Source of the DNA: Ecdyonurus torrentis
Lineage: Eukaryota > Arthropoda > Insecta > Ephemeroptera > Heptageniidae
Reading direction: 5' to 3'
Assembly (NCBI GenBank): GCA_949318235.1
Contig: OX439133.1
Coordinates: 9,700,347 to 9,764,346 of the forward strand
Length of the DNA stretch: 64,000 bases
The notes beneath the pieces are model-generated. The model was not told the origin of the DNA, did not search any database, and saw only the letters and a program-made list of their open reading frames with translations. Numbering within the stretch: position 1 is the first letter of the stretch; each line of letters starts with the position of its first letter. Below are positions 37,601 to 44,080 of the stretch, in pieces. The position numbers were made by a program, and so were the translations under genes.

Positions 37601-38138
37601 TTATTGCATAAATGTTGTTAAAATAATTATGCTGTACAGTTTAATATTTATTGTAAGTTATTATGAATCTCTAAAAAATGGTGCATTACTTTAGTTATAC
37701 GAATCCTAACTTATTTAAGATATACACTTTTAAGTTATTATGATTAATAGCTAAAATAATGCATTTTAGCAAGTTGTTGAAAATAGCTAATTTAAGTTGT
37801 TTTAAGTTTTTTAAAAGTTTGTTTTAGCTATTTCAAGTTAAATTAACTATTTTTAATAATTTGCTAAAATGCCTTATTTTAGCTACTCATGATAACTTAA
37901 AAGTGTATATCTTAAATAAGTTAGGATTCGTAACTAAAGTAATGCACCAATTTTTAGAGTGTTAAGTATATAGCATAGTTTATGACATTAAACAAATTGC
38001 GCGCAAAATATGCACACATAATTATTACGTATAGTTATTTTTGTCCCGTGTGCCATAAATAATTTACTGTTTGCTATAATTGTGTTTTTACATTTTTTAC
38101 AGGGTTCCGGGAAGATCGAAGAACTTGGACAAGTATAA
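17222..38138 (+). CDS. cpo: Couch potato / MEC-8-like RBPMS-family RNA-binding protein, 3' part of gene (8 exons)
   Basis: Joining 17222-17299, 19801-19854, 21171-21233, 22065-22287, 25991-26148, 30683-30945, 35996-36173 and 38103-38138 gives one open frame of about 350 codons ending TAA. RRM1 (residues about 1-90 of this fragment) has RNP2 LFVSGL and RNP1 PVGFVTF, with the RBPMS signatures PRELYLLFR and [12 protein letters not shown] Gly/Ala linker with a polyalanine tract follows, then a linker with GPELW and [12 protein letters not shown]2 (about 260-340) has RNP2 LFVANL, RNP1 PVAFVEF and ends [17 protein letters not shown]-family proteins bind RNA (CAC-type motifs in known members) and regulate splicing and mRNA fate; cpo acts in the nervous system and C. 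elegans MEC-8 in splicing. The two-RRM layout resembles MEC-8. The N-terminus and start codon are not seen. The alternative exons listed separately imply several isoforms. Confidence 0.9.
17640..18010 (+). mobile_element. tRNA-derived SINE
   Basis: A box-A-like TAGTTCAGTGATGG (17,655) and a box-B-like GAGTTTAAATCTC (17,689) are spaced as in an internal pol III promoter, with GTGGG after box B. About 300 bp of markedly less A+T-rich, non-tRNA body follows (CCTACCAGTCCTGACAG, GGGTGGTTCATCAATCCACC, CACACATTGC...TGTGTGATACAG). A head with A and B boxes plus an unrelated body is the standard SINE layout. An A-rich stretch lies just 5' of the head. Single copy here, so its boundaries are approximate. 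Confidence 0.6.
19347..19665 (+). mobile_element. Possible diverged inverted-repeat element
   Basis: GACTGGTTGCACTCATATTTAAGAG near the left end and ACATGGCGACAAAGCGCA...GGGGTCTATATAGG near the right end loosely resemble the two ends of the seven-copy family at 31-58 kb (GGTTGCATTCATATAAAAG; TATGGCGTCAAAGCGCA), and the inner CCAGCATAGGAAAAATG resembles its subterminal block. Similarity is weak and the ends are not sharp. Confidence 0.3.
19801..19854 (+). CDS. cpo: cpo exon B: RRM1 beta-2 / loop
   Basis: Acceptor TTTTGTTACAG, donor TCG|GTGAGT, phase 0, 18 codons. It encodes [18 protein letters not shown], the beta-2 strand and loop. The GYEGSL motif is shared with vertebrate RBPMS, while the longer SKNGKTAS loop is of the couch potato type. 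Confidence 0.93.
19855..21170 (+). other. cpo intron B-C
   Basis: Starts GTGAGT and ends ACTTTTTCAG. It carries the large foldback at 20.0-20.4 kb; the rest is A/T-rich with nothing recognisable. Confidence 0.8.
20005..20433. mobile_element. Large foldback element (about 430 bp)
   Basis: Left arm 20,005-20,158 and right arm about 20,287-20,433 are near-perfect reverse complements. Outer ends are GTACACTTAAGTCCCTCG and CGAGGGACTTAAGTGTAC, and inner blocks include CACTTTCTCACTTAGC and GACGATGCCGCTTTT. The loop is about 130 bp and A/T-rich. Both arms translate to nearly the same peptide on opposite strands, which explains the mirrored short frames; neither is a gene. A smaller relative lies at 32,515-32,682. 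Confidence 0.8.
21171..21233 (+). CDS. cpo: cpo exon C: RRM1 RNP1 strand and alpha-2
   Basis: Acceptor ACTTTTTCAG, donor CAG|GTAAAA, phase 0, 21 codons. It encodes [20 protein letters not shown], containing RNP1 (PVGFVTF) and the second helix. Confidence 0.93.
21234..22064 (+). other. cpo intron C-D
   Basis: Starts GTAAAA and ends CTTTACTTACAG. A/T-rich; I see no exon or recognisable repeat in it. Confidence 0.8.
22065..22287 (+). CDS. cpo: cpo exon D: end of RRM1 and Gly/Ala linker
   Basis: Acceptor TTTACTTACAG, donor GGCC|GTAAGT, phase 0 in and phase 1 out. It encodes [17 protein letters not shown] then [13 protein letters not shown], completing RRM1 with the RBPMS-family RLEFAK(S/A)NTK motif. 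A Gly-rich stretch ([14 protein letters not shown]), a polyalanine tract of 11 and SLMHPLTG follow. The Ala tract uses mixed GCN codons, so it is not a pure triplet repeat. Reading on past the donor gives a few residues and a stop at 22,311. Confidence 0.93.
23699..23751 (+). CDS. cpo: Candidate alternative cpo exon with early stop
   Basis: The 48 bp after TATTTTTCCAG are strikingly G+C-rich within a very A/T-rich intron. In the phase left by exon D they read [17 protein letters not shown] and then TAG at 23,749-23,751. Used as a terminal exon it would end the protein shortly after RRM1. Alternatively CCCG|GTTAGG at 23,746/23,747 could act as a weak donor, and since the exon length is a multiple of three it could also be a cassette joined in frame to exon E. 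I cannot tell which, and I know no homologous peptide with certainty. Confidence 0.5.
24735..25165. mobile_element. Two related foldback elements in tandem, with an inner third
   Basis: Copy 1 (about 24,735-24,895) pairs GAACAACTGTTTTGAG with CTCAAAACAGTTGTTC, CGACTATAAGTGATTTTG with its complement, and CATCTGCTTC with GAAGCAGATG. Copy 2 (about 25,004-25,165) has the same CAACTGTTTTGAGG end, CATCCGCTTCCGTTTTAACG and a perfect central pairing of ACGTACT with AGTACGT. Between them, CCACTTTCGG...GAAAGTGG (24,913-24,964) is a smaller hairpin of the same kind. All three loops are centred on GCATGCG. None has coding capacity. Confidence 0.65.
25991..26148 (+). CDS. cpo: cpo exon E: linker with GPELW motif
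   Basis: Acceptor TTTTTTCACAG, phase 1 in. It encodes [20 protein letters not shown], then an Ala tract, [20 protein letters not shown] and PQ. The LGGPFF...GPELW...LVHPALHPQ linker is, from memory, characteristic of insect couch potato. The proposed donor CAG|GTCTCA gives a phase-0 join to exon F but is a poor match at +3 to +5. A better donor, AAT|GTTAGT, lies 147 bp downstream and would include an in-frame TGA (see the extension entry). Reading straight through gives [12 protein letters not shown] as a possible alternative C-terminus. Confidence 0.85.
26149..26295 (+). CDS. cpo: Candidate exon E extension with in-frame TGA
   Basis: Directly after exon E the frame reads VSVRSYL, then TGA at 26,170-26,172, followed by C. 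It then stays open in the same frame for 41 codons ([14 protein letters not shown], later [20 protein letters not shown]) up to AAT|GTTAGT at 26,295/26,296. The extension is exactly 49 codons, so this donor keeps phase 0 and fits both the cassette exon at 26,778 and exon F. The stretch is less A/T-rich than the intron beyond it. It may be 3' UTR of an isoform stopping at the TGA, a readthrough region, or retained intron. Confidence 0.5.
26778..26855 (+). CDS. cpo: Candidate cpo cassette exon
   Basis: A pyrimidine tract and CCGCAG precede 78 bp that end in CAG|GTATAA. Read in phase 0, the phase of exons E and F, all 26 codons are open: [10 protein letters not shown], then [16 protein letters not shown]. 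Inclusion would add 26 residues between the two linkers without shifting the frame. The other two frames contain stops (TAG/TGA in one, TGA in the other). The peptide is charged and aromatic, unlike the low-complexity linker around it. I do not recognise it from another species. Confidence 0.5.
27893..28020. mobile_element. Short palindromic element (GTGCGATTTATC family), copy 1
   Basis: Ends GAGTGTGATTTATCAAAGC and GCTACGATAAATCGCACTC are inverted repeats, and inner blocks CCTAGGTCACCTA and TTTAGGTGACTTAAAG are also partly complementary. Related elements lie at 31,451-31,562 and 31,746-31,894. Confidence 0.65.
28227..28400. mobile_element. Inverted-repeat element, about 174 bp
   Basis: The left arm CTAATTTTTGAGTTTATTTT...AAGTATTTTTAATTAATTTT and the reverse complement of the right arm (CTAATATTCTAGTTTATTAA then GTATTTTTAATTTATTTTG) match over about 45 bp with small indels. 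The core contains GACGTCAT and is G+C-richer. Confidence 0.6.
28502..28533. repeat. (TA)n microsatellite bordering the 418-bp array
   Basis: About 16 TA units lie directly against the left edge of the array. A second, shorter TA run starts at about 29,853 where the last unit breaks off, so the array is bracketed by TA repeats. Confidence 0.85.
28534..28951 (-). repeat. 418-bp repeat unit 1 (reverse)
   Basis: Full unit read on the minus strand, bounded by the 8-bp palindrome GTTTAAAC. In unit order: CACATAAATCCCGCCGCACG, a hairpin CCCCTCGCAAGAGGGG, AGTCAGCTG, a tRNA-like segment, then GATGGTGTTATAGTGC and CGCCATCTCGTGGAGTTCTG. By eye it is identical to unit 2. Confidence 0.85.
28711..28790 (-). 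tRNA. tRNA-like sequence in repeat unit 1 (Cys GCA-like, probably a pseudogene)
   Basis: Box A TAGCTCAATGG and box B GGTTCGATTCC are intact, with good D (GCTC/GAGC) and T (GTCGG/CCGGC) stems. The anticodon stem pairs 4 of 5 and the loop GCGCAAA gives GCA, but position 33 is C instead of the near-universal U. The acceptor stem pairs only 5 of 7. It therefore looks like a tRNA-derived segment with a working-looking pol III promoter rather than a functional tRNA. Confidence 0.45.
28952..29088 (-). repeat. 418-bp repeat, partial unit (reverse)
   Basis: About 137 bp matching one end of the unit (from GTTTAAAC to CCATCTGA on the + strand). It breaks off exactly where the forward-oriented unit 2 begins. 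The tRNA-like part is missing. This junction is where the array changes orientation. Confidence 0.85.
29089..29506 (+). repeat. 418-bp repeat unit 2 (forward)
   Basis: Full forward unit from GTTTAAAC (29,089) to the next GTTTAAAC (29,507). Content and order match unit 1 in reverse complement, with no difference noticed. The 84-residue open frame crossing its end is identical to the one crossing the junction of unit 1 and the partial unit; it is a repeat artefact, but it shows how similar the copies are. Confidence 0.87.
29258..29337 (+). tRNA. tRNA-like sequence in repeat unit 2 (Cys GCA-like, probably a pseudogene)
   Basis: Same sequence as in unit 1: A and B boxes and D and T stems intact, C at position 33, imperfect acceptor stem. 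The tRNA-like core is about 29,262-29,333. Outside it, GGACG and CGTCC pair, so the RNA could extend the stem beyond a normal acceptor. TTTT follows at 29,339-29,342, a possible pol III stop. Confidence 0.45.
29507..29856 (+). repeat. 418-bp repeat unit 3 (forward, truncated)
   Basis: Direct tandem copy of unit 2, with a spacing of exactly 418 bp. It is cut after about 350 bp at TACTTTGATA, where a TA repeat begins. Confidence 0.87.
29676..29755 (+). tRNA. tRNA-like sequence in repeat unit 3 (Cys GCA-like, probably a pseudogene)
   Basis: Third copy, 418 bp downstream of the second and indistinguishable by eye from it. The same reservations apply about C33 and the acceptor stem. Followed by TTTT. 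Confidence 0.45.
30683..30945 (+). CDS. cpo: cpo exon F: second linker and start of RRM2
   Basis: Acceptor GTATGTTTACAG, donor GGAAG|GTAAGA, phase 0 in and phase 2 out. It encodes [14 protein letters not shown], then [20 protein letters not shown], then an Asn/Gly/Gln-rich stretch. RRM2 begins with [20 protein letters not shown] and IFG. LFVANL is RNP2. The TLFVANL...VSE.EL opening resembles the C-terminal RRM of C. elegans MEC-8 as I remember it. Confidence 0.93.
31041..31353 (+). mobile_element. Seven-copy MITE family, copy 1 (forward)
   Basis: Left end ATAGGATGTATGCATTCATA, then TTAAAGTTGACGTCA; right end CAGTATGGCGTCAAAGCGCA, then GTGACGTCATGCGCATAAAC. The interior carries the family blocks GATGCTGTTAA and TGAGCATAATGTTG. 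No frame. Confidence 0.75.
31451..31562. mobile_element. Short palindromic element (GTGCGATTTATC family), copy 2
   Basis: Ends GTGCGATTCATCAAA and GTGATATATCGCAC are inverted repeats. Inner blocks CTATAAGACCCAAGG and CCTTGGGTGATTTAAGTGCT match copy 1 at 27.9 kb. Confidence 0.65.
31746..31894. mobile_element. Short palindromic element (GTGCGATTTATC family), copy 3, diverged
   Basis: GCAATTCATCAAAGAATTTAGG at the left and CCTTTAAGTGCTTTGATGAT at the right are inverted repeats. The centre repeats TTTATGGC. It shares TCTATGAGCATAATTAG.ATT with copy 2. Confidence 0.55.
32515..32682. mobile_element. Smaller relative of the 20.0-kb foldback
   Basis: The left end CATACTGAAAGCCATATTAA pairs with the right end TTAGATTGGCTTTCAGTATAC. 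The right half (CTTTTACCTGACAAATG, CTGCCCTTTTCTTTAGAAAG, CAGTATCGTCTTTGAT) aligns with the right arm of the element at 20,005-20,433, showing common descent. Confidence 0.6.
33787..34195. mobile_element. TTAA-flanked inverted-repeat element (piggyBac-like MITE candidate)
   Basis: TTAA occurs at both edges. Just inside, GGCGGTGGGGGACCGACT at the left matches GGGGGTAGGTGACCGACT, the reverse complement of the right end, at 15 of 18 positions. The TTAA duplication and short terminal repeats fit piggyBac-type non-autonomous elements. The interior (about 370 bp) is A/T-rich without a frame. Confidence 0.65.
35996..36173 (+). CDS. cpo: cpo exon G: body of RRM2
   Basis: Acceptor GTTTTCTTCAG, donor GAG|GTAGGT, phase 2 in and phase 0 out. 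It encodes [40 protein letters not shown] and [22 protein letters not shown]1 is PVAFVEF; the [16 protein letters not shown] end fits the second RRM of MEC-8-type proteins. It is G+C-richer than its surroundings, as expected of a constrained exon. Confidence 0.95.
37215..37514 (-). mobile_element. Seven-copy MITE family, copy 2 (reverse)
   Basis: Begins TATAGAGTGTATGCTCATGA then TGTCATATTTAATG; ends GGCGTCGACTTTAACATGAA then TACATACTTATACACCCTAT. The subterminal block CCATACTGGAGTAATGAATA matches the reverse complement of copy 1. Confidence 0.75.
37668..37962. mobile_element. Foldback element with long A/T-rich arms (about 295 bp)
   Basis: Left arm (CTCTAAAAAATGGTGCATTA, CTTTAGTTATACGAATCCTA, ACTTATTTAAGATATACACT) is complementary to the right arm over about 75 bp with few changes. 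Pairing continues inward (AGCTAAAATAATGCATTTTA with its complement; AGCTATTT.AAGTT). It has no coding frame. Confidence 0.75.
38103..38138 (+). CDS. cpo: cpo exon H: C-terminal tail and stop
   Basis: Acceptor ACATTTTTTACAG, phase 0. It encodes [11 protein letters not shown] and ends TAA at 38,136-38,138. The short tail follows directly on the end of RRM2 (KSKMAE), so the protein ends just past the domain. Confidence 0.8.
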   Translation, partial: GSGKIEELGQV

Positions 38139-41100
38139 AATAATAAAATCAATAACTGCGTGAGATCAAATTAAAATAATAAACCAAAGGTGCCCTTCAT
38201 TACCACAATACCCCCTATCTTCTTAAAAAAAAAAAAATATATATATACTTATTGTATAGTCCTTTTAAAAACTGCATTGAATTATCGTCATTTTTTCAAC
38301 TATAAGAAGAAAAGAAGAAATTGAAGAAGAAAAAAAATCTCCTTATAACTCATTTTTACATCAAAATTGAGTTTTAAAGATATTATTTCAAATATACATA
38401 TAAAGTTCATTTACTTATTGTTTTATAATGTATTTTGAACGTTAATGGACATACCTGTTGTTTAATAAAATTAGAAAATTAATTGTAATGGTTAAAGGAT
38501 ATTATAAAGTATCCAATTTTAATGTAAAAATATTTGAAGTCCTCTTCACACAAAAATGTTAAACTGCATACTTAAAATAATGTTTGAAAGGGGCTTCAAT
38601 CCTATGATATAAGTACTAAAAAAAATGTGTTAATATAATACATATCAAAGATTTTCATAGAATATTTGTGAAAATCTTAAAAAAAAAAATTAAAAATAAG
38701 ATTTAGGATATTTTAGAATAAAATTCTAATATTTTTTAGAAAATTAAAAATTAACATTATAAATATATATACAAAAAATATTTGGTATTCAAGGTTTTAA
38801 AATGACGAAAATTTGATATAAGTTTAAAAGAAAAAAAAAGATGACAGACTTTATATTAATTGCATTTAATTAAAACGCACATTCCTTTAAATAAGTATTT
38901 TTCTAACTTATAATTATTTTTAAAATAATAGAACATTAAAAAAAAAAACGTAAAGAAAAATTAAAGATCTCAAATTTACATAAAGTTACATTCCTTAAAA
39001 TATAGGCGCAAAAATTATTTTAAATTTCCTAAAATTATTTTATTAAAAAATAAGTATTATTTTTGTTAATTTTTTTTCCATAATGGCTGTCATCTTAAAA
39101 AAATTCTTTTTTTTATGTAATGATTCAATAAAACATATCAACTAAATGCTTAAAGAATTGATAGGGTTTAAAAAAAATTAAACCAAAGAAAAAAATAATG
39201 AATCCCTAAAAAATTCTTGCATTGCCTTCTTCAAAAAATTTAAAGAATAATTATCTTTTTAAAACAATTTTAAAATAAATTGACTTAAAAAAATACTTCG
39301 AAAAAGATAAATTATGCTGTATTTAAATTAAATAAATATATATTATAATATTCCTATTATAATTACAAAAAAAAAAATATAATAATACAGAAAAATTGAC
39401 AATCGAATGGAATGAAGGAAAAAAAAAAAAAAAAAAAGTGTTTTGGAAAAAAAATGAGGGGAAAATTTAAAAAAATATATAATAATATTGTTAGATATTG
39501 CTTCTGAAAAAAAAAATGTAAAAAAAAAAAAAATTTAAAAGAATTAGTAACATATTTCTTAATATTGTATTCTAGTTATTGAAAAGAAATATATTCAACT
39601 ATTTAAATTTTTGATTTAAGTCATTTTTACAATAATTTTAAAAAATACTAGTTAGTATTCCAAAGTATTTTTGTTTGTTTTTTAACAATTTCTGTTTTGT
39701 CATAAAATGACAGAAAAAATTTACTCCTAATTAGGAGTTTGGGCAACTTAATAATTATTTAATGTTGTTTTTTTTTTCTGTGTGTTATTTATTAATTTTA
39801 GTATTATTTGTATTCTATAAATATAATGCATAAAAATTCAAAGTTTCTAATATTTGAAACAATTACGGTTAAAAAAAAAGCATTATTATGTATATTTTGT
39901 ACTTATTTTTCATATTAATATTATCCTTCAATATTTTTTTTTGTTTCCAATTTTTTAGATAAAAAAATACAAGATAAAAGGGTAAATACTTAAGAATATA
40001 AATTATAGAAAAATAAAATCTTTTATAGTAGTTAATTAAGCAAATGTGGCTTATTAATACATATCGAAATATAAAAAAATTGTGACTTACTAAGAATGAA
40101 AAAAAAAAAAATCGAGAAAAATATATTACAAAAAATGGAGATGAAAATAAATAAATATAGGATAATTAAATATAAATATATATTAGACTTGTGTAAAATA
40201 ATATTATTAAAAAAATGGTGGTAGAATTATAAAATATAGTTAAAAGAAAAAGAAAAGAAAAAGATTTACAATTTAGTGAAGAAAAATAATAACAAAAAAA
40301 TTGATGTGTAACTTTTAGATATAAAATTAATTAACTTATAATGATTAATAAAATTAAGTGTATGTTTGTTTTTTCTGTGTGTTAAATGATAAAAAATAAA
40401 AAGTTGCTGTTGTAATGGGTTTTAAAAAAAAATTAAGGTGGAAAAAATGGTTACAAAAAATTAAAGTTAAAAAAATAAAAAAGGAATTTTTTCTTTTAAA
40501 TTTAAAAGAAATATAATAAATCAGTTTGATTAATAAAATAAAAAATTAGAAATGAAATATTAAAAAAATTCATTTTGTTTTTTAAATTTAATGAAAAAAA
40601 TTCCTTTTTGAATGATTCCGTCCATAATATAATGTCATAAAATTAAAACTTATCAAAAATTTTATGGCAAAAATTTTCAATGAAAAAGAAAAAAAAAATG
40701 TTAATTATTAAAGCTCAATGCAAGCTAATTTTTAATTCTATTAAAAAGAAATTATTATGAAAATAATAAATTAAAAAAACAGCGTGTTAATCTAATACAT
40801 ATCATGTTCTTTGCTGTGTGGATTTTAAGAAGAAAAAAAAAATATTAAAATAAAAATGTATTTACAACCTATTTGCTTATAAAAAAAAATAACAAATTTT
40901 CTGTCTGTTATTTGCTGTTCTTAAATGGTGGAAAAAAATCCGTACCAACTTAAAAAAATAATAATAATAATTAAAATATTAAAAAAATAATTAATTTCCC
41001 AGTTTTTCTATCTGTAGTTATATATGTGAAAAGAATTGCCTTATCTCTCTTTAAAATAAAATTGTGAGCTTTTTGATTTTGCTATTTCAATATTAAAAAA

Positions 41101-43160
41101 AAAACTTTTTAGGGAGTAAAAAGGAAAAATAATAACTAGTCTGAAATTTTTTTTATTTATATAATTTTTTTTGAGTAAAAAATAAAATAATGATTTTCTT
41201 TTATTCATAATGTGATCACTTCAAGCTTCTACTGTTCACTATGTTATAAATGACCAAAACTGCAATAATACTTTACTGTAGATCCTATTTAGTGATAATG
41301 TTATGAATAATTAAAAATTTCATAAAACAGTTCTATATATTATAAGACAAAAAATAAGAAGAAGAAATGATTTTTTAAAGAAATTTTCACAAATTAGATT
41401 CTTTTTTCTATACATAAACAAGTGATAAGTTTTAAGGAGTTAATATTTATTTAATTTTGGAGTAAATTAATTATTTTTTTTTTAATTAAAATACTCCAAA
41501 TTTTAATATAAAATGTTATCTTTTTAAATATTAAATAAAACACCATCCGTTATAGTGAAAAAAAATAACAAATACATATCGCAAAAACGTGACTTTTTTG
41601 AGGAAAGAAAAATTATTAAAAAAATGTGTAATCTAATGTATAAATATATATATAAAAAAATAAAACATTAAGGAAAAGAATAACAGCTTTCATTTTTAAC
41701 TTATAATAATTGTATAGTTCTTAAAAAAAATAATACAATGTTAAAAAAAATGCAATAATTAAAGAATAAGACCAAAAATGCAAATTATTATATTAATTAA
41801 TTTTTTATATGAAAAAAAAAATGCACTGTTTTTTAAAAAGCGCAATTAAAGTAAAAGAAAAATGTTAGAAAAATTTATATAAAAAAAAAGAATAAATAAA
41901 TAAATAAATTTCATAAGAAATTTTTTTGTCACTATTTTCTATAAAATGAAAATAAATACACCAATTTTTTAAATTAAAAAAAAAGTAATAAAGAATGGAA
42001 AAAAAAAATCATTTTTGGTCTTCAGTAATGAACAGAAAAAAAAGTGTTGAATGGATAAAAGGCATAATATAAAAATGCATTTATGTATTTTCTTTTTAAT
42101 TTAATTGTATTGTAATTAACTAAAAAAAATGTAATACGTAGAAATGAGCTAATAGAGTTTGGGCAGCTAAAAATAACATTAAAATGAAAAAAAAAAAATT
42201 ATTAAAATATTTGGGATTGTGTATTTAAAAAATATAAAGCTGCAAAAAAAAAAGTAATAAAAAAAATAGTAGATATAAGTTACCAAAAAAATATAAATGT
42301 AAAAAAAATTTGTGTGCCTCTCTCTTACATACCTTTTTTTTTTCTCTCATCTATTTGTGTATTTTGTTTTCTATAATTCTCATGTGCTTCTTTTTTTTTA
42401 ACATTGTTTTTTATTTCGAATTTGCAAATATTTTGAAAAAAGACTGTAGAACATTTTTAATTTGAAAATTTTTGGGTTAAAACAATATCGCATTTTTGTT
42501 TTTTAAAGTTGTAATTGACAAAGCATTAAAAAATATTTCATTGTTGCAAAATTAGTAATCACGTACATTGTTCAATGCTTTCTTATAAAACATTGAAATT
42601 TGAAATTGATAACTAATATTGTATCAATGACTAAATTTATTAATTTATATCGTCTTTTCGTGAGAGAATATTATTAAAGACGTTTTTATTTCAAAAAGCT
42701 GAAATATAGGTAATACCTACTGGTTTTTGAAATATTTATTTAAAAATGTGATATTTAATTTATTTTTCCAACTTACAAACAAATAAATTATAAAATGAAC
42801 TACTCCTGATTAAAAAAAAAAGTAATTTTCTGGCCAAGTCTATGATGTAAGATAATTGGCCTTATTTATTTCCAGAAAAAAAGAAGCAATTTTCTAATTT
42901 TTTGTTGTTAATTTTTATTACTATTTAAAAAAAACTATTACTAGTCTTTAATGACTTAAATCCTCCCAAATAAAAAAAAATCACTTGTTAATCAAATTTC
43001 AAAAAACCGCTAAACCAAAATAATATAATTATCCTTTTTAATTAATTATTCTATGATAATAATTATATATATATATTGTCTGCTATATATACTTATTGAA
43101 GAAAAAATGTATAAATATTAGCTATAATATATATTGAAATAAAAACTCATACTTTGTGTG
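38139..43160 (+). other. cpo: Probable long 3' UTR of cpo (about 5 kb)
   Basis: From the stop codon to about 43,160 the + strand is strongly A-rich, full of short A runs, and has none of the inverted-repeat elements that crowd both sides. Composition and repeat density change back abruptly after the AATAAA at 43,138. This is what an extended, transcribed 3' UTR protected from insertions would look like. No open frame of note. Earlier AATAAA-like words are frequent because of the composition, so shorter 3' ends are possible. Confidence 0.55.
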
Positions 43161-43171
43161 TTTTATTTATT
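43138..43171 (+). terminator. Candidate polyadenylation site
   Basis: AATAAA at 43,138-43,143 is followed 8-20 bp later by the GT-rich TTTGTGTGTTTT, the usual hexamer and downstream-element arrangement. It coincides with the end of the A-rich block. Confidence 0.5.
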
Positions 43172-43201
43172 AAATAAATTAAATATTGAAACCTATACTT
43201 A

Positions 43202-43312
43202 AAATTTAATACACAATTTTTTGGTCATAATTTTTTATTATGCAATTAAATTAAAAATATTACAGTTTATTTTATAATTTTTAAAGTTTACAATTATAAA
43301 TTTTTAAAATTT
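43202..43312 (+). repeat. Direct repeat, copy 1
   Basis: TACACAATTTTTTGGTCATA, then ATTAAATTAAAAATATTACA, then TTTTTAAAGTTTACAATTAT recur in order at 43,757-43,862 with scattered changes. It is an old direct duplication about 555 bp apart. Confidence 0.65.
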
Positions 43313-43756
43313 CTGAAAATTGTAATTGAGTTGATTACACTTATAAGAAATCAGCATATAGCATATCAGAAAGCAAGATCCAGGCAAGACCTTGTGGTGG
43401 GAAGGCAGGTACTAAAAGATTGGGATAAAAAGTTGTGATAAAAGAAAATACATTAGGATATAGCATATTCGAAAATGTAAAAAATTTATAAGCTAATCAT
43501 GCTAGATTTTAAATTATGATTTCATGAAATTTTACTCCCATATTAATGTTAGAGTACATGTACATGTTACATATATGTACATAATAATTTAGAGCCCATG
43601 ATAATTTCATTAACTATTTTCTCTCTTATCTGATAGTTTTTCGAATTGTAAAAAAATTATAATAGGTAGCTGTTACTATTAACTTTAAAATAATATCATA
43701 AAGTTTCATAGTTTTCTTTTTAGATTTTAAAATACAAATTATTTCAATACAAACCA

Positions 43757-43862
43757 ATTCATACACAATTTTTTGTTCATAATTTTCTTTTATGCTATTT
43801 AATTAAAAATATTACAATTTCATTTATAAATTTTAAAGTTTATAGTTATAAATTTTTAACAT
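43757..43862 (+). repeat. Direct repeat, copy 2
   Basis: Second copy of the segment at 43,202-43,312, with about 15 percent difference by eye. Confidence 0.65.
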
Positions 43863-44080
43863 TTCCATATTATCATTAAATGTGTTGCTTAAACAAATAT
43901 TTAGAAATATCATAAGCACAAAAGTTGCTTGAAATGTTCTTGCATAAACTTCACTCTGTGTTTTACTTTGTTAGAATTTGGTAAAGAACAAAGAGACTGA
44001 ACGATATATGTAAAGTAAGTAATTATAGAAAGACTGAGAGAAATAATTGGAAGTGTCATATCATGATTTGAACGTTTAAT

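Larger units (their letters stand above)
36174..38102 (+). other. cpo intron G-H
   Basis: Starts GTAGGT and ends ACATTTTTTACAG. An A run lies 15 bp inside the 5' end (36,188-36,214). It contains one reverse copy of the seven-copy family and the foldback at 37.7-38.0 kb. Confidence 0.8.
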
